Shown one piece after another: positions 7,681-16,941 of a stretch of 64,000 nt of DNA. The first letter of the stretch is position 1, and each line of letters opens with the position of its first letter. The notes under the pieces were generated by a model that ran no database searches, had not been told where the DNA came from, and was given only the letters and a program-made list of their open reading frames with translations. The translations under genes were made by a program, and so were the position numbers. The stretch spans positions 60,013 through 124,012 of the forward strand of contig JAFVXC010000028.1 of the NCBI GenBank assembly GCA_017501345.1. The letters run 5' to 3'. This DNA comes from Clostridia bacterium. GTDB taxonomy: Bacteria > Bacillota_A > Clostridia > Oscillospirales > CAG-272.

Positions 7681-9804
7681 CTACGTGTGGTTCGTTCTTG
7701 TTATGATCTCGTCCTGCTGGGCTTTGTTGAGCTTTACGAAATAATCGGAAAAGCCGCTGACTCTGACGCGTAAATGCTTATAAGCATCAGGATTTTCCTT
7801 CGCGGCGAGCAGATCGCTTTTCGAAACGTAGGTCAGCTGGAAGTGAACGCCGCCTTTTTCAAAATACGTCAGCAAGAGATCAACGGTTTTTTCAAAATGC
7901 TCGTCGTTTCTTACAAGCTGCTCATCGATCATAAAATTCGTTACGGTCGCACCGCATCCGATGCCGTTCGGATCGACCGTGGCGATTGCATTCAGCAGTG
8001 CAGAAAGCCCCTCCCGATCGCGCCCTTCGCTTTGCCCAAGCCCGAATTTCAGCGCATCCCCCGCATATCTTCCGTCGGGGGTAGCGCCCATACCTGCTCC
8101 GAACCATTTGAAATGCGGCTGATATCCCGTCAGATCTCCGATCAGCCACTGATATCCGAACAGATTCTTCTTGCCCTTCAAATGCTCGTAAAGGCTTTGA
8201 TAAAGCCTGCGTGCAACCTCATTGGAGCGATCGGTGTCGTTTCCGAAAAAGTCACCCCTCTTCAGGATCAGCGTCCGCATATCCTCATATCCGTTCCAAT
8301 TTGCTTTTAGTGCCGCGATCAGATCGGACATCGTGAAGAGTTTTTCGTCAAAAACGAATTGTCGGACGACGATCAAGGCGTCGATCGTATTCGTGATCCC
8401 CATACAAAATGGGGAAGCGATGACGGTTTCACCTGCCCCCTGCGTCATGCTTGTAGCCTTTTCGATACAGCCTTGAAAGAAAATAGAGGAAAGGTAGTTG
8501 ACGTCTCGTGCTCTCACGCGGTTGTAGGCATCGTCAAGTGCAAGCGCCTCGTCAAGATCTGCGAAGAATTCCTTCAGAAAGACCTCGTAAAATGCGTCGA
8601 AGGTTTGCGTTCCGACGATCTGCTCGGGCTTTTTATGGAACAGTGCTTCGGTCGAGCGGAAAAGGTTGACTGCAGAGGTGCTTCCCTCGATTGTCCCGGC
8701 AAATGCAGGCTCATTGCACCCGACGGTTATATAGTTGACAGCCTTCTCAAAGGGAAAACCGCAGAGCTGGGTATAGCACTTCAGACGTTTTTCGTCATTC
8801 TGAAATGCGATTCGCTTATACGGATCATTGCGTTCACAGCTGAGCGCAAAGCGAAAAGCCTCACGCGGTGTTTTCTTTGTCCATCGAAGTGTTACCTGCG
8901 GTATGTACGTCGGAATCTCAACAAGTGCCTCAAGGATCAGCCTTGAGAGATCGTTAAAGCCATCCTCACCGTTTGGTAAATATCCGCCGATGCAGAAGTG
9001 AGATTCGCCGCCACGTGTGAAATTTGCGCTTTCACGGCGCGTTGCCGCCTGAAGCATCAGGAACAGCTCCTGCAAATATTCCTTCGCCTCATCGCGTCGG
9101 AGTCGGTTGTTTTTGAGATCTCTGAAATAGAAGGGGGAAAGATAGCGATCAAGTATTCCGACGCTGTCAGGGTCTGCGGAAAAGCAAAGATATATGGTGA
9201 GTACCGCCTCATAGAAGGTTTCGGGAGGGTGCGCGGGGACACGGCGAAGCGTTTCGGAAAGCCGCACAAGGTTCCTTTTGTGTGCGGGATCCTCTACCGA
9301 TTCGGAAAAGTGAAGTGCACGGTCGGCACACTTTTCTGCCCACGCGATGAGAGCATTGGCAACCTTCAAAAGTGCGTCAAGAAATTCGAGCTTTTCGGGA
9401 TCGGTATGCCGCTTACGGGAATCGCGGATCTCCTCAATAATGCCGAGAAGCCCCTTCTCAAGCACCGTTTGATAGTCCGCAGTTGCGTGCTGCCATTCAA
9501 AGGTAGACAAATTATCGACGGGTTTTTTATAGTGTGACTGTTTCAGTGACTGAAAATGAACGTGTCCCTTTCGGCGAAAGGCGTCACCGTAAACCGAATC
9601 GTCGCAATTGAAAAAGCCCGTCATCGTTTGATATTCGGTCAGCACCGGCTCTTGGTTTTGAATAAATTCACAAAGGCGCTTAATGCTTCTTTCGTGCTCC
9701 GACAGAAAAATATCGTTACGGTCGTACTCCGGCGGGTTCGCATAGGCGTACATCTTGCCACTCAGTGTCAAGGCGGTCAGATTTGAAATTCTCGTGCTTG
9801 TCAT
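7681..9804 (-). CDS. Glycyl radical enzyme 1 (eliminase-like active site)
   Basis: A 707-residue pyruvate formate-lyase/glycerol dehydratase family enzyme. The thiyl-radical cysteine is Cys363 in VGCNEPAF, with Glu at +2 (Glu365), the general-base position of GRE eliminases such as choline lyase and diol dehydratases. The radical glycine is Gly684 in RVSGFSDYF. It is shorter than biochemically known dehydratases (about 780-850). It starts inside the SDR stop (4-bp overlap) and is followed by a propeller gene and its own activase. I infer C-O or C-N elimination from a polyol-like or amino substrate; the specific substrate is unknown. Confidence 0.93.
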   Translation of the reverse strand: MTSTRISNLTALTLSGKMYAYANPPEYDRNDIFLSEHERSIKRLCEFIQNQEPVLTEYQTMTGFFNCDDSVYGDAFRRKGHVHFQSLKQSHYKKPVDNLSTFEWQHATADYQTVLEKGLLGIIEEIRDSRKRHTDPEKLEFLDALLKVANALIAWAEKCADRALHFSESVEDPAHKRNLVRLSETLRRVPAHPPETFYEAVLTIYLCFSADPDSVGILDRYLSPFYFRDLKNNRLRRDEAKEYLQELFLMLQAATRRESANFTRGGESHFCIGGYLPNGEDGFNDLSRLILEALVEIPTYIPQVTLRWTKKTPREAFRFALSCERNDPYKRIAFQNDEKRLKCYTQLCGFPFEKAVNYITVGCNEPAFAGTIEGSTSAVNLFRSTEALFHKKPEQIVGTQTFDAFYEVFLKEFFADLDEALALDDAYNRVRARDVNYLSSIFFQGCIEKATSMTQGAGETVIASPFCMGITNTIDALIVVRQFVFDEKLFTMSDLIAALKANWNGYEDMRTLILKRGDFFGNDTDRSNEVARRLYQSLYEHLKGKKNLFGYQWLIGDLTGYQPHFKWFGAGMGATPDGRYAGDALKFGLGQSEGRDREGLSALLNAIATVDPNGIGCGATVTNFMIDEQLVRNDEHFEKTVDLLLTYFEKGGVHFQLTYVSKSDLLAAKENPDAYKHLRVRVSGFSDYFVKLNKAQQDEIITRTNHT

Positions 9805-10541
9805 CGGATCGCATAACCTCCGTCAAAAACAACAGTCTCGCCGCAAAGCATTTTTGCCTTCTCGTCCAGCATATAGAGTGCAAGCTCTGCGATCTCCTCA
9901 CAGGTTACAAATCTCCCGAAGGGGACCCTTTTATGTGTCAACGGATCTCCCTCGTGCCAGTTGTTCATTTCGGTTGCCACAGGTCCGGGAGCGATTCCGT
10001 TGATGGTAATGTGTTCAGACGCGAACATTTTGCCCCATCCCCGTGTCAGACCTGTTGCAGCAATTTTGGATGCACCGTATGCGCCGTAAACAGGCTGATT
10101 TCCCGCAACGGATGTGACGTTCAGAATATTGCCCTCGATCTGATGCTTTCGCATATACTTGACTGCTGCCTGCATACAAAAGAACAATGCATCGGTGTTG
10201 GTTCTCATAACGATCTGCCATTCCTCGGGAGTGGTGGAAAGAAGGGACTCACAATCCCATTCCGAACGTCTTGCAAAGATCCCCGCATTGTTTACGAAGA
10301 TATCAAGTCCACCAAGAAGCTCCGCACATTCCTCCACCTTGGTTTCTGCAAGTGCAATATCGGATACGTCCCAAGTCAGAGGAATCGCCCCCTTACCGAT
10401 TGCTTTACTTGCTTTTTCTATGGTTTCCTTCTTTCGTCCCGTAATCACAACGGTGAGCCCTCGGTTTACGAGTGCCCTTGCTATCTCAAAGCCGATTCCA
10501 CGCGATGCCCCTGTAACGACAGCGGTTCTTCCTTGAATCAT
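9801..10541 (-). CDS. Short-chain dehydrogenase/reductase, first gene of the GRE1 operon
   Basis: A 246-residue classical SDR. TGASRGIG is near residue 12, NNAG near 88, the catalytic Ser in NVTSVAG and the YGASK pair near 155. An ITGRKK segment after beta strand 2 with a basic residue suggests NADP(H). It overlaps GRE1 by 4 bp, so the two products should be made together; the SDR may make the hydroxyl substrate of the GRE or reduce its carbonyl product. RBS GAGGAGGATACAAG precedes the start. A divergent AraC gene begins 192 bp away and probably controls this operon. Confidence 0.9.
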   Translation of the reverse strand: MIQGRTAVVTGASRGIGFEIARALVNRGLTVVITGRKKETIEKASKAIGKGAIPLTWDVSDIALAETKVEECAELLGGLDIFVNNAGIFARRSEWDCESLLSTTPEEWQIVMRTNTDALFFCMQAAVKYMRKHQIEGNILNVTSVAGNQPVYGAYGASKIAATGLTRGWGKMFASEHITINGIAPGPVATEMNNWHEGDPLTHKRVPFGRFVTCEEIAELALYMLDEKAKMLCGETVVFDGGYAIR

Positions 10542-10676
10542 TCTTGTATCCTCCTCTTTTTTTTGCTGAAAGCAGACGCTACAGCTGTTACTCTTATCAT
10601 ATCACAAGGTGCTTTTGGAGGAAATGGAGTATTCCGATTGATTTGTATTTTTCGGTACAAAAATGCAAGAAATCTG

Positions 10677-10705
10677 TTGCGTCTTTAACGGTAATATGCT
10701 ATAAT
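10677..10705 (+). promoter_or_regulatory. Promoter of the AraC gene at 10733
   Basis: TTGCGT (10677-10682), a 17-bp spacer and TATAAT (10700-10705) preceded by TGC (extended -10), 28 bp before the start codon. Confidence 0.75.
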
Positions 10706-10732
10706 AAAGTAAGATAAAAGCAGGAGGACGCG

Positions 10733-11515
10733 ATGTATTCGGATTTTATCATTACGGACATAAAAAGGATCATTCTCGTGGGAAAGGAAGAGTATCCTGA
10801 TGAAAAGACCTCATTTTCGGGTAATATCAGAAACAATGAATTGATCTTCCATTTTTCAGGGGAAGCTACATACTTTTTCGGAGACCAGGTGTTTGAGATC
10901 GTTCCGAACACCATTCAGTTTTTTCCAAAGGGAACGGTAGACCGTTATGACATTGTCAGGCGGGAGGCAGGGGAGTGCATTGATATATTTTTTCAAACCG
11001 ATCGACCGGTTTCCGATAAAGCGTTTATCATAAAGCTTGCGGATAACCCTTCTGTTCAGAGACTGTTCAAAAGAGCATTTGCACTATGGGTCGGAAAAGA
11101 GGACGGTTATCGCTTTGCGTGCATTTCCGTGCTTTATCAGATCCTTTCGAAAATGCAGAAAAGTGACTATTCCTCAGGAACTCAGCGTGCGCGGATCCAA
11201 CGTGCGGTCACGGAGATCCATACAAGCTTTCTGAAGCGCGATCTGTATGTAAGGGAGCTTGCCGCACTGTGTAATATCAAGGAGTCTTATTTCGGGCGTA
11301 TTTTCAAAAAGTGCTTCGGCGTTTCTCCCAAGCAGTATATCATTCATCTGAAGCTGAATTACGCCTGCGATCTTTTGCGGACCGAACGGTACACCATCTC
11401 TCAGATCGCGGAGCTGTGTAGATTTTCCGACGTGTATTTTTTCAGTAAGCTATTCAAATCACACATAGGTATTACGCCAACGCAATTTGCACAGAAATAT
11501 AAGTCGTCGAAATGA
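10733..11515 (+). CDS. AraC family regulator, divergent to the GRE1 operon
   Basis: A 260-residue regulator with an N-terminal cupin-like sensing domain (about 1-140) and a C-terminal pair of helix-turn-helix motifs (about 160-258: LYVRELAALCNIKESYFGRI and ISQIAELCRFSDVYFFSKLF). It reads away from the SDR-GRE1 operon across a 192-bp intergenic region and most likely activates it in response to the substrate or an intermediate. AGCAGGAGGACGCG gives a strong RBS. It ends at repeat copy 2, shared with the convergent glycosidase gene. Confidence 0.9.
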   Translation: MYSDFIITDIKRIILVGKEEYPDEKTSFSGNIRNNELIFHFSGEATYFFGDQVFEIVPNTIQFFPKGTVDRYDIVRREAGECIDIFFQTDRPVSDKAFIIKLADNPSVQRLFKRAFALWVGKEDGYRFACISVLYQILSKMQKSDYSSGTQRARIQRAVTEIHTSFLKRDLYVRELAALCNIKESYFGRIFKKCFGVSPKQYIIHLKLNYACDLLRTERYTISQIAELCRFSDVYFFSKLFKSHIGITPTQFAQKYKSSK

Positions 11516-11525
11516 TAAAAAAAAA

Positions 11526-11558
11526 GGCAATATCAAACCGTTACGGAATGATATTGCC
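11526..11558 (-). repeat. Operon-terminal hairpin repeat, copy 2
   Basis: GGCAATATCA / TGATATTGCC arms with AACCG..CGGAA inside and a 3-nt loop, between the convergent AraC (stop 11515) and glycosidase (stop 11580) genes. A-tract on the left and T-rich right side. Confidence 0.9.
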
Positions 11559-11579
11559 TTGTTTCATTTTATGGAGCCA

Positions 11580-13856
11580 TTAAAGAAGTGAAAGATCAAA
11601 GGAGTCGATCAGCCTTGCAGCATCTGCGACGACCTCCGCGTAAGGACGGGGATCCATCTTCATTTCGGCGAGAGGCGTTTCGAAATACCTCTTGCGAATG
11701 CTTTCCAAGCCCTCCTTGATGCATTCCTTCTCAAAGAGTCTGGATTCTGCGATCGCCTTCTTCACCTCGGAGAACATAAGCGAGAGCTCGGGGCGATAGA
11801 GGTATGCCGCAGTTTCGTAGATGTGGGAGCGGCAATAGCTGCAGGAAGCGTTTTCCTTGAGGGTCTCTTCAAAATTCGGGTTTGTTTCCTCGATGCTTCT
11901 GAGACGCAGGAGGGACGCATACATAGAATAATCCTCGTGGGATGCGAGAAGCTCTGTGAAGAGCGCGAGAAGCTCCTCAGCGCCTTGCATCATCCTTTCA
12001 ATTCGTTCGATCGGTGCGTCTACGGCGTACAGATACTCAACGTGAGAAATGGCGATGTTGATGTATCTGCTGATGATGGTTCTTGCGATATCGTAGAAAT
12101 CGCGTCTCGTGAGCTCGTCGGAGAGGGGAAGGGCGGAGAGCTTTTCGAGGAGTGCGACCGCAGTTTTTTGCAGCGGCGCTGCCTTCACGATCCTCTTTTG
12201 GTAAACGCCTGCCTTGTCCTTTACGAATCCCGCTCTTCTCATCAGTGTCGGGAAGATGTCGTGTCCGTTCGTATGCCAGGAGCTGTCAATGTTCCACGCG
12301 GCCAGTGCAACGATCGGCATAAAATCTCTCCAAAGAGAGCGCATATCCTCGGCGATAGACTCGGGGTAACGGTCTGTGCAATACAGATCGGTCATTTCGG
12401 GAATGCTGAGGGTATCACCCGACCACGCATTTCTCGTGAAGTAATCGATCACGAACGGGTCGCCGTGTGAAAGCTCGGGCCACAGGATCAGTCCCTTGCA
12501 CATCGGATCGTCCTTTGCAAGCTTCAGCCGCTCGTTCGTGAGCTCGTAAAAGCCTCGGATCTCCGAGGAGGGCTCATATGCACTGAAAATTCCGAATACC
12601 CACGGGAACTTGTTTATGACACCCCAATTCGTGAAGTTGCTCTTTCTGACCGTGTCGGAGGTGTAGTCGAAAATGATCGACTGACTCGGGTCAAGCTCTG
12701 CAACAAGCTCTTGAACCTCTTCGGGAGAGAAGGTCATCCAAAGATCCCAACCTGCGATGAGGAGGGGAGAATTCGGATAATGCTCCTTCAGATACGAGGT
12801 GATCTTGCGGTAGACGTACAGCTTCATACGTCTGTTCTCCTCGGGATCCTCGGAATACATCCGTTCTCCGAGTCCGATCGTGTGGAAGAGCTCGGGCTTT
12901 CCATACGCCTTGATGTGCGCTTCGGTCAGCTTCATATAATTTTCGAAGTTTTCCTTCCGGCGGATATCCCAAACGCGTCCCGTAGGATCGTTGTAGAAGC
13001 CACCGGACTGCGGGAGCAGATCGGGCTTCATTTTTTCAAGGAACTGATGCGGGGTTCTCGAGTACCAATGGGACATCGTTCCGCAGTCCTCGGGATGCAT
13101 CAGATCGCGTTCAAACACATACTCCAGTATTTTCTTGCGCAGCTCGCCGCGATATTCAAGTGACCAGAACAGCGTTCTGTCGTCGTATCCGGGACCTGCC
13201 TCGGGGAGCTTTTCGTCTCTATTCGGGTAAGAAACAACGTCGGGGAATGCCTTCTGGAAAAGGTCGTCCATACCGATGCGGAGCATAACGAGATTGAGGC
13301 GCTTTTTCAGGACCCAGTCGATCTCGGTCGTCCAGTCCTCAAAACCCCAGTGCTCTGCCTGGAAGCGATGTACGGTGCGGTGTGCAAAGTACCGAAGTCC
13401 TCTGTAATCAAAGCGCGGGGATTCGGTCACGTCGATGCCCGACAGCACAAGCTCGGCTTTTGGGATACGGTCGCCGTCCCAGAAGTAGCGACAGCCGCAG
13501 AAGCGCTCGAAATAGCGGTACACGGCGTATATGGATGCGCGCGGACGGCCGCCCGCAAGGAAAAGATAAGACTTTCCGTCGAGCTCTGCCGTTCTGATGC
13601 AGTAATCGTCGGTCCCATAGCGGATGCCGAAGCCGTCGATCTGCTTTTTCAGATAAAATCCTGCCGTTACGTTATTGACGGCATCGTTTCCGATCAGTAC
13701 GGTAAAATTCTCACTTGTGCCGCGAGACAAGTATTCGTCGTCCGATATGATCTCTGCACGGTCTCCCGATACCTTTTCTGCGAGAGAAGAGAAGGTGTCA
13801 GCCGCAATTCTGTACGCGCGGTGAGATTGGGAAGGAAAAACGATTGTGAAATTCAT
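11580..13856 (-). CDS. Large glycosidase with GH67N-like N-terminal domain (GH89/GH67-like)
   Basis: A 758-residue protein without signal peptide. Residues 1-130 resemble the N-terminal domain of alpha-glucuronidases and related enzymes (LFLAGGRPRASIYAVYRYFERF). A TIM-barrel-like middle follows (SPRFDYRGLRYF, then LLIAGWDLWMTFSPEE and SIIFDYTSD, which recall alpha-N-acetylglucosaminidase GH89), then a helical C-terminal part. I favour an exo-acting glycosidase on N-acetylhexosamine or uronic acid ends, but I cannot assign the catalytic acids. AGGAGG lies 4 bp before ATG 13856; the longer frame to 13895 has no RBS. A single-gene unit without its own adjacent regulator. Confidence 0.7.
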   Translation of the reverse strand: MNFTIVFPSQSHRAYRIAADTFSSLAEKVSGDRAEIISDDEYLSRGTSENFTVLIGNDAVNNVTAGFYLKKQIDGFGIRYGTDDYCIRTAELDGKSYLFLAGGRPRASIYAVYRYFERFCGCRYFWDGDRIPKAELVLSGIDVTESPRFDYRGLRYFAHRTVHRFQAEHWGFEDWTTEIDWVLKKRLNLVMLRIGMDDLFQKAFPDVVSYPNRDEKLPEAGPGYDDRTLFWSLEYRGELRKKILEYVFERDLMHPEDCGTMSHWYSRTPHQFLEKMKPDLLPQSGGFYNDPTGRVWDIRRKENFENYMKLTEAHIKAYGKPELFHTIGLGERMYSEDPEENRRMKLYVYRKITSYLKEHYPNSPLLIAGWDLWMTFSPEEVQELVAELDPSQSIIFDYTSDTVRKSNFTNWGVINKFPWVFGIFSAYEPSSEIRGFYELTNERLKLAKDDPMCKGLILWPELSHGDPFVIDYFTRNAWSGDTLSIPEMTDLYCTDRYPESIAEDMRSLWRDFMPIVALAAWNIDSSWHTNGHDIFPTLMRRAGFVKDKAGVYQKRIVKAAPLQKTAVALLEKLSALPLSDELTRRDFYDIARTIISRYINIAISHVEYLYAVDAPIERIERMMQGAEELLALFTELLASHEDYSMYASLLRLRSIEETNPNFEETLKENASCSYCRSHIYETAAYLYRPELSLMFSEVKKAIAESRLFEKECIKEGLESIRKRYFETPLAEMKMDPRPYAEVVADAARLIDSFDLSLL

Positions 13857-13971
13857 ATGGCCTCCTAATTTACGCAAAGTAGCGGTTTTTATCATTATAA
13901 AACGAGTGCCGCAAAAAAGAAACCCGAATTTCGGTCAGAATGGTGGATTTTTTGGTCATTAGATCAAAAAA

Positions 13972-14009
13972 GGCAATATCAAACCGATGGCTTTTGGAAT
14001 GATATTGCC
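13972..14009 (-). repeat. Operon-terminal hairpin repeat, copy 3
   Basis: GGCAATATCA / TGATATTGCC arms with AACC..GGAA inside, 7 bp past the stop of the GRE2 activase and upstream of the glycosidase promoter region. Here the flanking genes run in the same (minus) direction, so it separates two minus-strand units. Confidence 0.9.
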
Positions 14010-14016
14010 CGTATTT

Positions 14017-14817
14017 TTACTGGAAAATGCTTCTGAGAAGTGACATTTTGTCTTCACTTGGTGTTGTAAAGGTATGTGCCTTTATACCGAGGGCAGTGTA
14101 TTTGTTTTCCCCTAAGGCGTGATAGGGAAGAAGATCGACCTTTTCGGGAGTGCCGCAAGAGGCAAGGAAGTCCTTGATTTTTTGCATTTCGGCTTCACTG
14201 TCATTGACCGACCCGATAACGGGGATCCGTACCCATACGCGTTTCCCGAGCGTGAGAAGGTTTTTCAGATTGTCGAGGATCAAGCGGTTGTCGACTCCCG
14301 TGTAGTGTCGATGCTTTTCTCCGTCAAAGCACTTGACGTCGTAAAGAAACAGATCGGTGAAGGGAAGGATGCGCTTGAAATAGGAAAACGGTACGTTTCC
14401 TGCCGTATCTACTGTAGTGTGAACCCCCTGCTCCTTGCACGCGCGAAGGAGCTTCTCGAGAAAATCGATCTGCAGCATACATTCCCCACCCGAAAAGGTC
14501 ACGCCTCCGCCCGAATGCTCATAGAAGGTCTTGTCCCGCAGAGCCTCCTCGAGAACCTCGTCCTCCGAAAGCTCCTTTCCGCAGAGCTCCCGCGCGTCCT
14601 GAAAGCACTTGAAATCCGGGTTTTGCTCCTGCCCGACGCACCGTCCGCATCCGATGCATTTGTCGCGGAAGAACATCTGCTCCGGATTCTTATTCTGGCT
14701 CTCGGGATTGTGGCACCAAAGGCACCGCAGATTGCACCCCTTAAAGAATACGGTGGTGCGGATCCCGGGACCGTCGTCTGTGCAAAATCGTTGAATGTTA
14801 AAAATAGTTCCGATCAT
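14017..14817 (-). CDS. Glycyl radical enzyme activase, for GRE2
   Basis: A 266-residue radical SAM activase with CNLRCLWC for the SAM cluster and a shortened ferredoxin insert (CIGCGRC plus one later Cys), so room for one extra cluster rather than two. The C-terminal two thirds are almost the same as activase 1 (for example CFDGEKHRHYTGVDNRLILD in both), pointing to recent duplication. It lies 18 bp after GRE2 and should install the radical at Gly638 of GRE2. Ends 7 bp before repeat copy 3. Confidence 0.93.
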   Translation of the reverse strand: MIGTIFNIQRFCTDDGPGIRTTVFFKGCNLRCLWCHNPESQNKNPEQMFFRDKCIGCGRCVGQEQNPDFKCFQDARELCGKELSEDEVLEEALRDKTFYEHSGGGVTFSGGECMLQIDFLEKLLRACKEQGVHTTVDTAGNVPFSYFKRILPFTDLFLYDVKCFDGEKHRHYTGVDNRLILDNLKNLLTLGKRVWVRIPVIGSVNDSEAEMQKIKDFLASCGTPEKVDLLPYHALGENKYTALGIKAHTFTTPSEDKMSLLRSIFQ

Positions 14818-14835
14818 AGTAAACGCTTTCGTAGA

Positions 14836-16818
14836 TCAATGCTCGGTTCGCTCGAGCACGGTTTGTTTCAGTTCGTTGGAGAGACGGTTAAAGTATTCGC
14901 TGTATCCGCCGATCCTCACGACAAGCGATTTGTGGTTTTCGGGATGCTCGATCGCGTCCAGAATCTCTTCGCGGGAGAGGCAGGAGACCTGCAGCTGCAT
15001 TCCACCCTTTTCAAAGAAGGCAGAAACAAGGGGCTTCAGGGTTAAGGGAAGCTGCTTCTTTGAGATCCGAATGTTCGTGATAGGCGTTCCGATGATCTTG
15101 TCAAGCCCGAGCTTCGAAACCGAATTCAGAAGCGCGGTCGCGCCCTTGGTATCATTTCCGTGGATCGCACCGAGGGAGTCGCACAGCGGAGCGCCTGCCG
15201 CCCGTCCGTCGGGCGTGGCGAGAACCTTTCGGCCGGCACCAACGTAGGTGGTGAACTGATTGGCCACGGGATAGAATTTACCACGCGGATAGCATTCTCT
15301 TTGACTGAGGGCATCCGTCAGATCCGCGATCAGTCTCGTGCCGATCTCGTCGGCGACGTCGTTGTCGTTGCCATAGGAAGGACACCTTTTCGCAAGATCA
15401 AGAAATTCGGGATCGCGAGCATCCATAAGGGACAGGAATTCTTCGGGAGTGTACCGCCCTTTTTCGTAGATCAATTCGCGAATGACATTCAAGGAATCGA
15501 TTACGTTGATGGTTCCTGCCATATTGATCACGCTGTACACGTATCGCGCGCCGCCTGCGTTGAATTCGGTCTCCGTTTCGAGGCAATCGTCGACGAGGAG
15601 TGTTCTCACGACCAAGGGGCGGTAGAGAGCGCGTGTCCGTCTGTATTCGTTCAGCTTGTCAAGCGTTTCGGCAGTTTCCTTTCGGATACGGGAGACAAGT
15701 CCGTTGTAAAAATCGTCATAGGTCCTCTTCTGTGAAAGCTCCTCGCGCATATAATCCGAGAAGATCAACGCAACGTTCATGCCAGCGTCATCCGAACCAA
15801 CGGCAGAGAGCCCCTCAAACATCGTTTCGGTGCATCCACCGAACGCGACGCGCCTGAGATCCTCTTCGGGGATCTCGGGCATCTTCTCTCGGAGCGTCTT
15901 TATATAAAGCTCGTAATTGTACAGCGCGGGTTGACCGCAGCTCGTCGCGAGGGAAGCGGCTGCCTCTTCCCATACCCAGTCGGGCATATCACGCGTTACG
16001 AGAAGCTGAAGATTCGGGCGCCGTCCGTTATGGATCGCGCGGAGACACATCCGCGTGAGGTCGTTATACTCGGGGCCAAGCGTTCCTGACCATCCGTCAT
16101 TCGCGTCGACGTTTTGAAAGAACTCGCGGAAGAGCTCGACCATATCTTCGCCACGGTGATATGGCAAAAGTATGCGGTCAAGCGGGCCGATGTCATCGCA
16201 TCCGTCCACGTAATAGATGAAGTTCAGCGAGACCAATGCCTCGTAGATGTCTCTCGGGGGTTCGTAGGGCATGCGCTTCAGTGCCTCGATCAGACGCTCG
16301 GGTGCATTTACGCTCACGAGAAGCTCAATGCATCGCTTGTGGTAGATGTCAATGCCCTCGAGAAGGATCTGCATTCCCGTGCGCAGGTCTCCCATAGGAA
16401 GTGCCTGAACACGCTCACGATAGCGGTTTAGCCCCTCCTTCAGAACACGGGAGTAGTTTGGGAAGGAATGTGTCCATCCGTTTCCTCCGACCGTGTGCGG
16501 CCAGTTGCGGATTTTCTTTACGAGCTCCTCCTCACCTCTGATCAGATCGACCGCACAGGGATCCTTTTCCGTGAGACGCCGATAATTTACGTGAAAGGTG
16601 TTTGAATAATGCGGATATATGGTAATATCCTTGGTATAGTCAAAAATACGTCTTCCTGCGGGATAGAGCTGCCCTCCGAGGTATGGAGGAAGCGGGGCGT
16701 TTTCCCAGAATCGCTTTAAGGCGTTCGAGTACCGCACGATCGGGGACGCACCTTCAAGCTCGAAAAGCCCTGCCGCAAAGGGTTCGTTGATCGAATAAAA
16801 AAGGTCTGACGTATTCAT
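14836..16818 (-). CDS. Glycyl radical enzyme 2 (short, GCTE active site)
   Basis: A 660-residue GRE. The thiyl cysteine is Cys329 in FGGCTETMF with Glu331 at +2, and the radical glycine is Gly638 in RIGGYSEYF. It lacks the first 80 or so residues usual in larger dehydratases. First gene of a GRE-activase operon with a divergent AraC gene. RBS GGAGGAGGAAC precedes ATG 16818. The Cys-x-Glu arrangement points to an eliminase or lyase chemistry; position 2 is Thr rather than Val, Asn or Gln seen in known classes, so I leave the substrate open. Confidence 0.92.
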   Translation of the reverse strand: MNTSDLFYSINEPFAAGLFELEGASPIVRYSNALKRFWENAPLPPYLGGQLYPAGRRIFDYTKDITIYPHYSNTFHVNYRRLTEKDPCAVDLIRGEEELVKKIRNWPHTVGGNGWTHSFPNYSRVLKEGLNRYRERVQALPMGDLRTGMQILLEGIDIYHKRCIELLVSVNAPERLIEALKRMPYEPPRDIYEALVSLNFIYYVDGCDDIGPLDRILLPYHRGEDMVELFREFFQNVDANDGWSGTLGPEYNDLTRMCLRAIHNGRRPNLQLLVTRDMPDWVWEEAAASLATSCGQPALYNYELYIKTLREKMPEIPEEDLRRVAFGGCTETMFEGLSAVGSDDAGMNVALIFSDYMREELSQKRTYDDFYNGLVSRIRKETAETLDKLNEYRRTRALYRPLVVRTLLVDDCLETETEFNAGGARYVYSVINMAGTINVIDSLNVIRELIYEKGRYTPEEFLSLMDARDPEFLDLAKRCPSYGNDNDVADEIGTRLIADLTDALSQRECYPRGKFYPVANQFTTYVGAGRKVLATPDGRAAGAPLCDSLGAIHGNDTKGATALLNSVSKLGLDKIIGTPITNIRISKKQLPLTLKPLVSAFFEKGGMQLQVSCLSREEILDAIEHPENHKSLVVRIGGYSEYFNRLSNELKQTVLERTEH

Positions 16819-16876
16819 AGAAGTGTTCCTCCTCCGTGTGGGGATATTCTGTTTTTATTTTACAGAAAAAAATCCT

Positions 16877-16915
16877 GTTTGTCTATTGACAAACCGTGAT
16901 TTTATATGGTAAAAT
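16877..16915 (+). promoter_or_regulatory. Promoter and palindromic operator between GRE2 and its AraC gene
   Basis: TTGACA (16886-16891), 18-bp spacer, TAAAAT (16910-16915) with TGG extended -10 serves the AraC gene. The -35 lies inside a perfect palindrome GTTTGTC-TATT-GACAAAC (16877-16894), a likely operator through which AraC or another factor controls this divergent region. Confidence 0.7.
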
Positions 16916-16941
16916 CATAACAAATTGAGGAGGATTTCAAA

